DNA of 64,000 nucleotides from Caballeronia sp. M1242 (GCF_017220215.1 NZ_CP071131.1:620001-684000); one strand, 5' to 3'; shown: positions 18,808 through 28,410, numbered from the stretch's first letter. Made by a program: numbers and translations. Notes: generated from the letters alone by a model not told the origin.

Positions 18808-19155
18808 CTACTGCCCCGTGCCGCCGTTTCTCGTCGACCCTGTCGATGACTCGCGGCCGGTCGGCGTGCCGCCGTTGCCGTTGCCGTTGCCCGGCGTCGC
18901 GGCGGTTCGGCCGCCGCCCGTTCCGCCGCTATTACCCGTCCCGCCCACGCCGCCCGTGGTCCCGCCGGGGCCGCCTGTCGCGCCAGTGGCCGCGGCGCTG
19001 GTTCCGCCGTTGCCGCCCGTCGACTCGCCTGCGCTGACGCCGCCTGTATGTTTCGCGTCGCCCATGCCGCCGAGGCCGGCGCTGCCTGCGGCGAAGGCCG
19101 CGCTGGAAAGCGACACGATCGCGGCTGCGACCAGTGTTCTGGATACGTTCGTCAT
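18808..19155 (-). CDS. Secreted glycine-rich protein
   Basis: A 115-residue protein with a signal peptide (LVAAAIVSLSSAAFA) followed by a low-complexity Gly/Thr/Ser/Asn tail, for example GGTSAAATGATGGPGG and GNGNGNGGTPTGR. There is no folded domain; it should be exported and disordered. A GGAG site stands before the ATG. The tail is imperfectly repetitive (GGxGG, GNG) and likely to vary in length among strains. Function unknown. It lies between the sugar operon terminator and a LysR gene. Confidence 0.7.
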   Translation of the reverse strand: MTNVSRTLVAAAIVSLSSAAFAAGSAGLGGMGDAKHTGGVSAGESTGGNGGTSAAATGATGGPGGTTGGVGGTGNSGGTGGGRTAATPGNGNGNGGTPTGRESSTGSTRNGGTGQ

Positions 19156-19230
19156 GTGCGTTCTCCGTTCGACTGCCCTTGACTGCCTTCGTTGCCCGCA
19201 ATGCGCATGCCATTGAAGCGCAGCAGTGCG

Positions 19231-20133
19231 TTAGAGCGCATCGACGGATGAAGCGAACGCGCGCGCCGTCTCGATGAAGTTCGCGGTCTTGGCGCGCGTC
19301 GCTTCTATCCGCGACGCCAGCGCGAGGCGGATCGAAATGACCTTGCCCGACACCTCGCGGTACGCGACGCCTTCCACCTGAATCTGGCAGACGGACGCGG
19401 GCACGAGCGACACGCCGAAGCCCGCCGCCACCAGATTGACCACCGACGAAAGCTGCGGCGCCTGCTGGCCCGCAATCGGCTCGAACCCCGCCTCCCTGCA
19501 TGCGCCGACGATCACGTCATGCAGCGTCGGACTCGCGACGCGCGGGAGCATCACGAACGGGTCGTCGGCGAGCGCGGACAGCGCGATTTTCTTTTTCTGG
19601 GCGAGCGGATGCGTGCTGGGCAGCACGGCGCGCATCGGCTCGATGGCGATGTGATTGAACTCGACGCCCGCGGGCGACTGACTGCCGAGCCGCACGAACG
19701 CGACGTCGACGGTGCCTGCATCGAGCCACGCGAGCAACTGCGCCGTGTTGCCTTCGGCCAGCGTCAGCACGACGTTCGGATACGACTGGCGATACGCGCG
19801 GATCAGTTTCGACACGACCGGATTGAACGCGGCCGATCCCGTGAAGCCGATGTTCAGTTGCCCCATCTCGCCGCGCCCCGCGCTTTGCGCGTTCTCCACG
19901 GCGGCGCGGGCGTCTTCCAGAATGCGCCGCGCGTCGGTGGCGAACGCTTCGCCAGCCTCCGTGAGCACGACGCCGTGCCCCGTCCGGCGGAAAAGCCGCA
20001 CGCCGATTTCGTCTTCGAGCGCGTGAATCTGTTGGCTCAGCGGCGGCTGGCCGATGCCGAGCCGTTCGGCGGCGCGCGTGACGTTCCGCTCTTCCGCGAC
20101 GGCCAGGAAATACCGGATGTGACGCAGTTCCAT
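19231..20133 (-). CDS. LysR-family transcriptional regulator
   Basis: A 300-residue LysR regulator: N-terminal helix-turn-helix (IRYFLAVAEERNVTRAAERL, IGQPPLSQQIHALEDEIGV) and a periplasmic-binding-like effector domain from about residue 90. It resembles the BenM/CatM-like class binding aromatic or dicarboxylic acids. It is transcribed away from sdhCDAB, and the 216-base gap between them holds inverted repeats, so control of sdhC is a natural guess. There is no obvious ribosome site. Confidence 0.88.
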   Translation of the reverse strand: MELRHIRYFLAVAEERNVTRAAERLGIGQPPLSQQIHALEDEIGVRLFRRTGHGVVLTEAGEAFATDARRILEDARAAVENAQSAGRGEMGQLNIGFTGSAAFNPVVSKLIRAYRQSYPNVVLTLAEGNTAQLLAWLDAGTVDVAFVRLGSQSPAGVEFNHIAIEPMRAVLPSTHPLAQKKKIALSALADDPFVMLPRVASPTLHDVIVGACREAGFEPIAGQQAPQLSSVVNLVAAGFGVSLVPASVCQIQVEGVAYREVSGKVISIRLALASRIEATRAKTANFIETARAFASSVDAL

Positions 20134-20138
20134 ACGAT

Positions 20139-20217
20139 ATACGCCAAACGTATTTCAGATAGAGGAGATAGATATTGGACAGTATAACAATCGCGCGACA
20201 AAATACCGCTGTCGCGC
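20139..20217. promoter_or_regulatory. Inverted repeats in the lysR-sdhC gap
   Basis: ATACG-N5-CGTAT (20139-20153) lies five bases from the LysR start codon and looks like an autoregulatory site. A second perfect repeat GCGCGACA-N9-TGTCGCGC lies at 20193-20217, in the only AT-rich stretch before sdhC. Either could be a LysR-binding site. Confidence 0.45.
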
Positions 20218-20349
20218 AGTCCGCGCGCCTGTTACGCGCCCCGCGATCACCGTCAGCCCGCCCGCCAAGAGGCACGCGCGACGGGTCGCAACCCACGCGT
20301 GAGGGCAGCGTCTGCGTTCATCGGGATTCAGAGAAAGAAGGGGTCTAGC

Positions 20350-20760
20350 ATGGCTGAAGCCGTAAAAAAACCAAGGCCCGAGTACCGGAACATCGGGCTT
20401 GGACAGATCGCGAAGTATCGCTTGCCGTGGGCGGGCAAGGTGTCCATCCTGCATCGCATCAGCGGTCTGTTGCTCTTCATCGCGCTGCCCTTTCTGCTGT
20501 ATCTGCTCGACCAGAGCCTCACGTCCGAGATCAGCTTCGAGGCGTTCAAGGGCTTTCTCGCGCACCCCATCGTCAAGATCATCACGCTCGTGCTGTCGTG
20601 GGCGTATCTGCATCACTTCTGCGCGGGTATCCGCTTTCTCGTGCTCGACATGCACGTGGCCGTCAACAAGGAAGGCGGACGGCAGACCGCCATCGCGGTG
20701 CTGGTCGTGTCGCTCGTGCTGACGCTTGCCGTCGCGCTGAAACTTTTCGGAGCCTTCTAA
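20350..20760 (+). CDS. sdhC: Succinate dehydrogenase cytochrome b556 subunit
   Basis: A 136-residue integral membrane subunit with three helices. SILHRISGLLLF carries the conserved His-Arg-Ile-Ser-Gly quinone/heme region, and SWAYLHHFCAGIRFLVLDMH includes the heme-ligand His. Together with SdhD it anchors the dehydrogenase and reduces ubiquinone. ATG 20350 is preferred over an upstream GTG because the protein then begins MAEAVKKPRPEYRNI, as expected for the family. First gene of sdhCDAB. Confidence 0.95.
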   Translation: MAEAVKKPRPEYRNIGLGQIAKYRLPWAGKVSILHRISGLLLFIALPFLLYLLDQSLTSEISFEAFKGFLAHPIVKIITLVLSWAYLHHFCAGIRFLVLDMHVAVNKEGGRQTAIAVLVVSLVLTLAVALKLFGAF

Positions 20761-20761
20761 C

Positions 20762-21130
20762 ATGGGAACGCAAAACCGGGTCGGCCCGAAGCGCCTCGTC
20801 GTGGGCGCGCATTACGGCACAGGCGAATGGCTCGCGCAACGCGTGACGGCCGTCGCCGTGGCGGTGTACACGCTCTTGCTGCTCGTGCTCTTTTTCGGCG
20901 CGCATAACTTCTCTTACGAAGGCTGGGCCGGCATCTTCGCGATGCAGTGGATGAAGCTCGCCACCTTCGTCGCCTTGCTCTCGCTCTTCTATCACGCGTG
21001 GGTCGGCATGCGCGACATCTGGATGGATTACGTGAAGCCCGTCGGATTGCGCCTGGGCCTGCTGGTGCTCACCGTCCTGTGGCTCATCGGATGCGCCGGC
21101 TACGCTGCACAGATTCTCTGGAGAGTTTAA
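20762..21130 (+). CDS. sdhD: Succinate dehydrogenase membrane anchor subunit
   Basis: A 122-residue three-helix membrane protein. GTGEWLAQRVTAVAVAVYT and LFYHAWVGMRDIWMDYVKP hold the conserved Arg, His and Asp that, with SdhC, form the quinone pocket and bind heme b. It starts one base after the sdhC stop, as usual for translationally coupled sdh genes. Confidence 0.95.
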   Translation: MGTQNRVGPKRLVVGAHYGTGEWLAQRVTAVAVAVYTLLLLVLFFGAHNFSYEGWAGIFAMQWMKLATFVALLSLFYHAWVGMRDIWMDYVKPVGLRLGLLVLTVLWLIGCAGYAAQILWRV

Positions 21131-21135
21131 AGAAC

Positions 21136-22911
21136 ATGGCTGCAATCAAGACTTCCTTGCCGCGTCGGCGCTTCGACGTGGTGATCGTGGGCGCGGGCGG
21201 ATCGGGCATGCGCGCGTCGCTGCAGCTCGCGCGCGCGGGCCTGTCCGTCGCGGTGCTCTCCAAAGTGTTTCCGACGCGCTCGCATACGGTGGCCGCGCAA
21301 GGCGGCATCGGCGCGTCGCTCGGCAACATGAGCGAAGACAACTGGCACTATCACTTCTACGACACGATCAAGGGCTCGGACTGGCTCGGCGATCAGGACG
21401 CCATCGAGTTCATGTGCCGCGAAGCGCCGAATGCGGTTTATGAACTCGAACACATGGGCATGCCGTTCGACCGCAATCCGGACGGCACCATTTATCAACG
21501 CCCGTTCGGCGGCCACACGGCGAACTACGGCGAGAAGCCCGTGCAACGCGCGTGCGCTGCGGCTGACCGCACCGGTCACGCTTTGCTGCACACGCTCTAT
21601 CAGCAGAACGTCGCGGCCAAGACGCACTTCTTCGTCGAATGGATGGCGCTGGACCTGATCCGCGACGCCGACGGCGACGTGCTCGGCGTGACCGCGCTCG
21701 AAATGGAAACGGGCGACGTGTACATCCTCGAAGGCAAGACCACGCTGTTCGCCACGGGCGGCGCGGGTCGCATCTTCGCGGCATCGACCAATGCGTTCAT
21801 CAATACGGGCGATGGCCTCGGCATGGCCGCTCGCTCGGGCATCGCGCTGCAGGACATGGAGTTCTGGCAGTTCCACCCGACGGGCGTCGCGGGCGCGGGC
21901 GTGCTGATCACCGAAGGCGTGCGCGGCGAAGGCGGCATTCTGCGTAACGCGAACGGCGACCGCTTCATGGAACGCTACGCGCCGACGCTGAAAGACCTCG
22001 CGCCGCGCGACTTCGTTTCGCGTTCGATGGATCAGGAGATCAAGGAAGGCCGCGGCGTGGGTCCGAACAAGGATCACGTGCTGCTGGACCTGTCGCACAT
22101 CGGCGCCGAGACGATCATGAAGCGTCTGCCGTCGATCCGCGAGATCGCGCTCAAGTTCGCCAACGTGGACTGCATCAAAGAGCCGATTCCCGTGGTGCCG
22201 ACCATCCACTATCAGATGGGCGGGATTCCGACGAACATGCACGGTCAGGTCGTCGGCACGGCGAAGGGCTACGACGATCCGGTCAACGGCTTCTATGCAG
22301 TGGGCGAATGCTCGTGCGTGTCGGTGCACGGCGCGAACCGTCTGGGCACGAACTCGCTGCTCGACCTCGTTGTGTTCGGCCGCGCGGCGGGCAATCACAT
22401 CATCAAGCACGCGACCGAGATGAAGGAGCACAAGCCGCTGCCGGCCGATGCCGCCGACTTCGCGCTCGAACGCCTCGCGGTGCTGGAGAAGTCGACTTCG
22501 GGCGAATACACGCAGCATATCGCCAACGACATCCGCGCGACGATGCAATCGCATGCGGGCGTGTTCCGCACCTCGAAGCTCCTGGAAGAGGGCGTCGGCA
22601 AGATCGCGGAATTGGCCGAGCGCGTGAAGCACGTGCATCTGAAGGACAAGTCGAAGGTGTTCAACACCGCGAAGGTCGAGGCGCTGGAGTTGGCGAATCT
22701 GATCGAAGTAGCGCGCGCGACGATGGTGTCGGCCGAAGCGCGCAAGGAAAGCCGCGGCGCGCATGCGCATAGCGACTACGAACATCGCGATGACGAGAAC
22801 TGGATGCGTCATACGCTGTGGTTCAGCGAAGGCAATCGCCTCGACTACAAGCCGGTGCAGATGAAGCCGCTGACGGTCGAATCGGTGCCGCCGAAGGCGC
22901 GTACCTTCTAA
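21136..22911 (+). CDS. sdhA: Succinate dehydrogenase flavoprotein subunit
   Basis: A 591-residue flavoprotein that oxidises succinate to fumarate. VVIVGAGGSGMRASLQLA is the FAD-binding Rossmann motif, TRSHTVAAQGGIGASLGN carries the His that binds FAD covalently, FHPTG and the Arg in VHGANRLGTNSLLD form the active site. Length and sequence are typical for beta-proteobacteria. The ATG lies five bases after the sdhD stop. Confidence 0.97.
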   Translation: MAAIKTSLPRRRFDVVIVGAGGSGMRASLQLARAGLSVAVLSKVFPTRSHTVAAQGGIGASLGNMSEDNWHYHFYDTIKGSDWLGDQDAIEFMCREAPNAVYELEHMGMPFDRNPDGTIYQRPFGGHTANYGEKPVQRACAAADRTGHALLHTLYQQNVAAKTHFFVEWMALDLIRDADGDVLGVTALEMETGDVYILEGKTTLFATGGAGRIFAASTNAFINTGDGLGMAARSGIALQDMEFWQFHPTGVAGAGVLITEGVRGEGGILRNANGDRFMERYAPTLKDLAPRDFVSRSMDQEIKEGRGVGPNKDHVLLDLSHIGAETIMKRLPSIREIALKFANVDCIKEPIPVVPTIHYQMGGIPTNMHGQVVGTAKGYDDPVNGFYAVGECSCVSVHGANRLGTNSLLDLVVFGRAAGNHIIKHATEMKEHKPLPADAADFALERLAVLEKSTSGEYTQHIANDIRATMQSHAGVFRTSKLLEEGVGKIAELAERVKHVHLKDKSKVFNTAKVEALELANLIEVARATMVSAEARKESRGAHAHSDYEHRDDENWMRHTLWFSEGNRLDYKPVQMKPLTVESVPPKARTF

Positions 22912-22932
22912 GGCAAGGGCAAGGATATCCAA

Positions 22933-23634
22933 ATGGCAAAGAGAATTTTCGAGGTCTACCGGTACGATCCGGACAAGGACGCCGCGCCGCGCATGCAGCG
23001 CTACGAGCTCGACCTGACGCATGAACGCATGCTGCTGGATGCGCTGGTGAAGCTGAAGGAGCTCGATGAAACGCTGTCGTTCCGTCGCTCGTGCCGCGAG
23101 GGCGTGTGCGGCTCGGACGCGATGAACATCAACGGCAAGAACGGGCTTGCGTGTCTCACGAACCTGAACGACTTGCCGCAGCGCATTGTGCTGCGTCCGC
23201 TGCCGGGGCTGCCGGTGGTGCGCGATCTGATCTGCGATTTCACGCAGTTCTTCAACCAGTATCACTCGATCAAGCCGTATCTGATCAACGACACGCCGCC
23301 GCCGGAGAAGGAACGTCTGCAGTCGCCGGTGGAGCGTGATGAACTCGACGGGCTCTACGAGTGCATTCTGTGCGCAAGCTGCTCGACGTCGTGCCCGAGC
23401 TTCTGGTGGAATCCGGACAAGTTCGTGGGTCCGGCGGGCTTGTTGCAGGCGTATCGCTTCATCGCCGATAGCCGCGATCAGGCGACCGGCGAGCGGCTCG
23501 ATAATCTGGAAGACCCGTATCGCCTGTTCCGCTGCCACACGATCATGAACTGCGTCGATGTGTGCCCGAAGGGACTCAACCCGACGAAGGCCATCGGCAA
23601 GATTCGGGAAATGCTGGTGCGGCGGGCGGTTTAA
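22933..23634 (+). CDS. sdhB: Succinate dehydrogenase iron-sulfur subunit
   Basis: A 233-residue subunit carrying three iron-sulfur clusters. [21 protein letters not shown] binds the [2Fe-2S] cluster, [15 protein letters not shown] the [4Fe-4S], and [17 protein letters not shown] the [3Fe-4S]. It passes electrons from SdhA to the quinone site. It ends the operon here; the sdhE and gltA genes often found next in related genomes are absent. Confidence 0.97.
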   Translation: MAKRIFEVYRYDPDKDAAPRMQRYELDLTHERMLLDALVKLKELDETLSFRRSCREGVCGSDAMNINGKNGLACLTNLNDLPQRIVLRPLPGLPVVRDLICDFTQFFNQYHSIKPYLINDTPPPEKERLQSPVERDELDGLYECILCASCSTSCPSFWWNPDKFVGPAGLLQAYRFIADSRDQATGERLDNLEDPYRLFRCHTIMNCVDVCPKGLNPTKAIGKIREMLVRRAV

Positions 23635-23953
23635 GACACGCATCGTTTTGACTCGCGGCTCATCGCGGGCCGCGCCTGACTACCGCAAAGCTCAACGCGA
23701 TCGATCCGGTCGCGGGCCTGTCCTCTCCTTCGTTCTCGACCGCCCGGTAACGCGGCGGTCGAGATGATGCCTCCCGTTCATCTTTCACCGAAGCCGCTTC
23801 AGCCTGCATATCGTTGCCGCGACGCGCAGCGCGACGACGCATGGTCGTGCGAGATGTCATGTCCGTTCCTTGAGTTCAATTCAAGCCCTCATTCAACGAT
23901 TGCGCGTTCCATTTGTAAAATGAATGATTTTCCGCATCTGATAACGGCATCGA
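23635..23953. other. Region after sdhB: hairpin and LysR-type half-sites
   Basis: No gene is seen in these 319 bases, and I find no trace of sdhE. A perfect 10-base stem CTCGACCGCC/GGCGGTCGAG (23735-23763) with a 9-base loop is the likely end of the sdh transcript, although it lacks a T-run. Nearer the next gene are CTTGA-N7-TCAAG (23869-23885) and CATTT-N3-AAATG (23910-23922), candidate operators for the LysR gene that follows. Confidence 0.55.
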
Positions 23954-24838
23954 ATGGAATTGAAACTGTTGAAAACGTTTCTCGCGGTGGCGGAACTGCG
24001 CCATTTCAGCCGCGCGGCGGACGCGTTGCACGTGAGTCAGCCCGGCCTTAGCAAGCAGATCGGCGCGCTGGAAGCGAGTCTGGGCGGCAAGCTTTTCGAA
24101 CGCGGCAGGCATGGGGCGGAGCTGACGTTGTTCGGTCAAGCGTTCCTGCCGGATGCGCAGGCACTGATGCGCGACGCCGACGATATGCTCGCCCGCGCGC
24201 GCGATGCCAGCAGCGGCAGAACCGGGCAATTGCGCATCGGCATTTGTCTTTCGGTGCTCACGCTGGTGCCGCGGCTCATTGCGGACTTTCGCCTGCAGAA
24301 TCCCGGCGTGGCGATCACACTCTCCGACCTGTCATCGTCGGAACAGAGCCGTCGCATTCTCGCGGGCAAGCTCGATGCAGGCTTCATGCGTCTGCCGGCG
24401 GCGAGCGGACTGACATCGTTCAGAGTGATCGACGAAGGTCTCGCGCTCGCCATGCCGGCCGATATCCGATACAAGCGGCTTCCGACGGACCTCGGCGTGC
24501 TCAACGACATCGGCTTCATCGCGTTGTCGCGCGCACGCGGTCCGGGCCTCGCGGCGCAGATCGACCGATGGTGCGGCGAACGACGTTTCGTGCCGCACGT
24601 CACGCAGCACGCGGAGGACGTGCAATCGGTGCTCACGTCCGTTGCGGCGGGCGTGGGCGTCGCGTTTATCCCGTCGCGCGCGCAGCATTTGCTACGCGAT
24701 GCAACCGTCCTGCCGCTCAACGGCAAACATGCGAAGTGGCGCGTGGGTTTGGCGTGGCCATCGGCGAAAGAGAACGCGGTCACGGCCCGCTTCGTGCGCC
24801 ATGTGCGCGAGGCATTGAAGGACGCCGCAACATCATAA
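23954..24838 (+). CDS. LysR-family transcriptional regulator
   Basis: A 294-residue LysR protein: helix-turn-helix with AELRHFSRAADALHVSQPGLSK and a periplasmic-binding-like effector domain (GQLRIGICLSVLTLVPRLI; ITLSDLSSSEQSRRILAGKLD). It ends 12 bases before the convergent AraC gene. Neither neighbour is an obvious target. Inverted repeats upstream may serve its own control. Confidence 0.88.
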   Translation: MELKLLKTFLAVAELRHFSRAADALHVSQPGLSKQIGALEASLGGKLFERGRHGAELTLFGQAFLPDAQALMRDADDMLARARDASSGRTGQLRIGICLSVLTLVPRLIADFRLQNPGVAITLSDLSSSEQSRRILAGKLDAGFMRLPAASGLTSFRVIDEGLALAMPADIRYKRLPTDLGVLNDIGFIALSRARGPGLAAQIDRWCGERRFVPHVTQHAEDVQSVLTSVAAGVGVAFIPSRAQHLLRDATVLPLNGKHAKWRVGLAWPSAKENAVTARFVRHVREALKDAATS

Positions 24839-24850
24839 GGACGACGAACG

Positions 24851-25876
24851 TTATTTTCGTAGCTCGCCCGGTCCCTTGCCCGTCCAGCGTTTCAACGCGC
24901 GACGGAAGTTCGCCGTATCGCTGAAGCCGAGCAGCATCGCGACGTCGTCGGTATTCATCTTTGTGGTCTTCAGGTATTCGAGCGCGAGGGAACGGCGCAC
25001 ATCGTCGACGATCGCGAGAAACGACGTGCCTTCTGCCTGCAGACGCCGCCGCAGCGTGCGCGTGGTCATGTGCATCTGCTCGGCCGTGGCCTCCATGCCG
25101 GGAAAGACGCCGGGCGTGCTCATCAGTATCTGATAGACCTCGCCCGCGACACCGCTCGATGTCTTCGCCTGACCGATGAGCCTGTCGCACGTTTCCTGCA
25201 ACAGCGACGCCGTGAGCTGATGCGCGAGTTGCGGCTTGCGATCGAGAATCGCGCTGTCGTAGATCAGCTCGCATTGCTCTTGCTCGAAGTAGCAAGGACA
25301 GCCGAGATATTCGGTGTAAATGTCCGCATGCGCCGGCGCGGCGTAGGAGAAGCAGGCCTTGATCGGCGGACACACCCCGCCCGCGACATCCTGCAGATGC
25401 GTGACGTGCTGCGTGTACTGCTGCTCGATGATGAACTCCCGCAACTCGCGCGACGGACTAGAGATGAACGCATCGGGAAACGTCCACACCATGCGGTCCG
25501 GATATTCGGTCCATTCGATGGCAACCGTCGGCGTGGCGAGCCGGTGGTACTTCACGCCTAGCTTGAAGTAGTCCCGCAGCGAGAGACAGGACATGAGCGC
25601 ATAGCCATACATGCCGTAAGCCGAAAGATGCAGCTTCCTGCCGACCTTAAACGGAGTCGCGGGATCGCACGATAGCGAGATCGCGTTCCTGCACACGGTC
25701 GCGTACTGACCGATGGACGTGAGCACGGACGCATCCTGCAGCGCCTCGACGCTGACGCCCGTGCCCCGCAGACTGTCGGCGGGCGCGATGCCTTGCTCCG
25801 CCAAGACCTCGACCAGCGCCGCGATCTTGTACGGCGCGTACATGCGTTCGTTGAGTGGGGGCCGGATTGTCGCCAT
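24851..25876 (-). CDS. AraC-family transcriptional regulator
   Basis: A 341-residue regulator with an N-terminal ligand domain of the OruR/ArgR-like type (PF12625) and a C-terminal double helix-turn-helix: ATAEQMHMTTRTLRRRLQAEG and MNTDDVAMLLGFSDTANFRRAL with the GKGPGELRK end. Divergent from the beta-keto-acid cleavage operon, so it likely activates that operon in response to the operon's substrate. Confidence 0.88.
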   Translation of the reverse strand: MATIRPPLNERMYAPYKIAALVEVLAEQGIAPADSLRGTGVSVEALQDASVLTSIGQYATVCRNAISLSCDPATPFKVGRKLHLSAYGMYGYALMSCLSLRDYFKLGVKYHRLATPTVAIEWTEYPDRMVWTFPDAFISSPSRELREFIIEQQYTQHVTHLQDVAGGVCPPIKACFSYAAPAHADIYTEYLGCPCYFEQEQCELIYDSAILDRKPQLAHQLTASLLQETCDRLIGQAKTSSGVAGEVYQILMSTPGVFPGMEATAEQMHMTTRTLRRRLQAEGTSFLAIVDDVRRSLALEYLKTTKMNTDDVAMLLGFSDTANFRRALKRWTGKGPGELRK

Positions 25877-26023
25877 GACTCGCTCGCTGGATTCGCTATG
25901 TCCTCGCAGGACTCTCGCCTGTCCGGAAAAGACCTTTCCGGCCGGATGCTAACTCAATAACATCAGTGTCACAAGCCGCCGTTGCGCGAAGCGCGGCGGC
26001 ATCATGGAGACGAGGACAGCATC

Positions 26024-26962
26024 ATGAGCAACCCGGGCCGCAAGGTCATCATTTCGTGCGCCGTCACGGGCGCCACGCACGTTCCTTCGATGTCGGAGCA
26101 TCTGCCGCTCACGCCCGACGATATCCGTACGCAGTCGATCGAAGCCGCCGAAGCGGGCGCCGCGATTATCCATCTGCATGCGCGCGATCCTATCGACGGA
26201 CGCCCCACGCCGAGCCCCGACATCTTCAGGCAGTTCGTGCCCGCTATCGCCGAGGCGACCCATGCCGTCATCAACATCACGACGGGCGGCAGCACCCGCA
26301 TGACGCTTGAAGAACGGCTCGCGTATCCGCTCGCAGCGGCCCCCGAGATGTGCTCGCTCAACATGGGCTCGATGAACTTCTCGATTCATCCGCTGGCATC
26401 GAAGATTTCGACGTGGCGTTATGAATGGGAGAAGGGCTACGTGGAAGGCATGGAAGACATGATCTTTCGCAACACCTTCAAGGACATCAAGCACATCCTG
26501 CTCGAACTGGGCGGTAAGGGCACGCGCTTCGAATTCGAATGCTACGACCTCGGGCATCTCTACAATCTCGCGCATTTCGTGGATCAGGGGCTCGTCAAGC
26601 CGCCGTTCTTCATTCAATCGGTGTTCGGCATTCTCGGCGGCATGGGGCCGGACCCGGAGAACATGACCGTGATGCGCGCCACCGCCGACCGCTTGTTCGG
26701 CCGCGAGAACTACTTGTTCTCCGTGCTCGGCGCGGGACGCCATCAGATGCCGCTTGTCACGATGAGCGCCATTCTCGGCGGCAACGTGCGCGTCGGGCTC
26801 GAAGACAGCATCTATCTTGCGAAGGGCGTGAAAGCCGAATCCAACGCGCAGCAGGTCAGAAAAATCCGCCGCATTCTCGAAGACCTGTCGTTCGAAATCG
26901 CGACGCCTGCGGACGCCCGCGCGATGCTCGGCCTCAAGGGACGCGATCACGTCAAGCTCTGA
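26024..26962 (+). CDS. Beta-keto acid cleavage enzyme (BKACE, DUF849)
   Basis: A 312-residue TIM-barrel enzyme of the BKACE family. CAVTGATH at the N-terminus, IIHLHARDP (zinc-binding His 50 and 52), NITTGGS, VLGAGRHQMPL and RVGLEDS are the family's active-site blocks. The established reaction joins a beta-keto acid with acetyl-CoA to give acetoacetate and a new acyl-CoA. GAGGA precedes the ATG at 26024. With two SDRs and an anion symporter downstream, the operon should import a 3-hydroxy acid, oxidise it and cleave the keto product. The substrate is not readable from sequence. Confidence 0.9.
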   Translation: MSNPGRKVIISCAVTGATHVPSMSEHLPLTPDDIRTQSIEAAEAGAAIIHLHARDPIDGRPTPSPDIFRQFVPAIAEATHAVINITTGGSTRMTLEERLAYPLAAAPEMCSLNMGSMNFSIHPLASKISTWRYEWEKGYVEGMEDMIFRNTFKDIKHILLELGGKGTRFEFECYDLGHLYNLAHFVDQGLVKPPFFIQSVFGILGGMGPDPENMTVMRATADRLFGRENYLFSVLGAGRHQMPLVTMSAILGGNVRVGLEDSIYLAKGVKAESNAQQVRKIRRILEDLSFEIATPADARAMLGLKGRDHVKL

Positions 26963-27038
26963 TTAACGCAGTTATCGATTCCACACGGCATGCCTCAAGC
27001 GACACATAACAACGGCAGCCATTCTTTCAGGAGACAAC

Positions 27039-28388
27039 ATGAACACCGGCGCTCTCAACGACACGGTCGACGCGGTTCATCGCGCCGCGACGCGCAAGGC
27101 AATGCTGCGGCTCATCCCGCTCATGTGCGCGATCTATTTCATGTCCTTTCTCGATCGCACGAACGTGGCGCTCGCGAAGGTGCAACTCGCCGCCGACGTA
27201 GGCATCAGCGCGGCCGCATACGGCCTCGGCTCGGGCATCTTCTTTATCGGCTATGCGCTGCTCGAAGTGCCGAGCAATCTCGCGGCGCATCGCATCGGGC
27301 CGCGCCGCTGGATCGCGCGCATCGCGGTGAGCTGGGGCATTCTTTCGACCGCGATGATGTTCGTGCAGGGCGAGTGGTCGTTCTATGTGCTGCGCGTGCT
27401 GTTGGGCATCGCGGAAGCGGGGCTTTTTCCCGCGCTCATGTACATGGTCACGCTGTGGTTCGCGCCCGCTGACCGGCCTATCGCGGTGGGCTGGATCTAC
27501 ACGGCGCCGGCGCTCGCGCTGGTGCTCGGCAATCCGATCGGCGGCGCGCTGATGCAGTTGGGCGGCATCGGCGGCCTGCGCGGCTGGCAGTGGATGTTCA
27601 TGATCGAAGGCATTCCCAGCGTGCTCGCGGGCGTGCTGCTGTACTTCAAGCTGCCGGAGCGTCCGCATAATGCGCGCTGGCTCTCGTCCGATGAAGCGCA
27701 GGCCCTCGAAGCGCGCGCGGTCATCGACACGCACGGGCATCCGGAACTGACGTCGGCGGACTGGCTCGCCGCGCTCAAGCGGCCGACGACCGTGCTCATC
27801 GGACTCATCTACTTTCTGAATCAGGTCGCCTTTGTCGGGCTTTACTTCTTCACGCCCGCGATGATTCATCAGATGCACGTGAGTTCGCCGTTCATCGTCG
27901 GGCTGCTGTCCAGCAGCGTGGGCGTGGGCTTTCTGCTGGGCGTGCTGATCCTGCCGCGCATCCATCGTCGGTATGGCAACGACTGCGTGTATCTGGGCAT
28001 ACTCACGGCTGGGCTCGTCGCGGGCGCGTGTGCGTTCGTGGCGACGGCCCATCCGGCGGCGCGCATGACATTGCTCGCGGTCACGGCGTTCTTCGGCGGC
28101 GGCGTCCTGCCTTCGTACTGGGCCATCGCGATGAAGCGGCTGCAAGGCATTCAGGCAGCGGCGGGCCTCGCGTTCATCAATACGATTGGGCTGATTGGCG
28201 GTTTCGTCGGACCGTATCTGTTCGGCATGACGGAGACGGTTACGGGGCGCAGCGATTCCGGCTTCCTCGTGATCGTCGTGGCGTCGGTGCTCGGGCTCGC
28301 GCTCGTGCCGGTCTTCGCGCGAGCGATCCGGCGCGAAGCGGGCGCGGCGTCGGCAATGAGCAATGGCAAGGCGGCCATCCACTCCTGA
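27039..28388 (+). CDS. MFS transporter, anion:cation symporter family
   Basis: A 449-residue major facilitator with twelve helices. IYFMSFLDRTNVALAKVQL and EVPSNLAAHRIGPRRWIAR are typical of the ACS family, which imports organic anions such as tartrate, phthalate or galactonate. AGGAG precedes the ATG. It lies between the BKACE and SDR genes and presumably brings in the operon's substrate. Confidence 0.9.
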   Translation: MNTGALNDTVDAVHRAATRKAMLRLIPLMCAIYFMSFLDRTNVALAKVQLAADVGISAAAYGLGSGIFFIGYALLEVPSNLAAHRIGPRRWIARIAVSWGILSTAMMFVQGEWSFYVLRVLLGIAEAGLFPALMYMVTLWFAPADRPIAVGWIYTAPALALVLGNPIGGALMQLGGIGGLRGWQWMFMIEGIPSVLAGVLLYFKLPERPHNARWLSSDEAQALEARAVIDTHGHPELTSADWLAALKRPTTVLIGLIYFLNQVAFVGLYFFTPAMIHQMHVSSPFIVGLLSSSVGVGFLLGVLILPRIHRRYGNDCVYLGILTAGLVAGACAFVATAHPAARMTLLAVTAFFGGGVLPSYWAIAMKRLQGIQAAAGLAFINTIGLIGGFVGPYLFGMTETVTGRSDSGFLVIVVASVLGLALVPVFARAIRREAGAASAMSNGKAAIHS

Positions 28389-28410
28389 CTGACACGAGAA
28401 GATTTCAACG

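Noticed and set aside
21127-23643. An open frame of about 840 codons on the minus strand opposite sdhA and sdhB
   Set aside because: It mirrors strongly conserved genes and has an Arg/His-rich composition typical of antisense frames.
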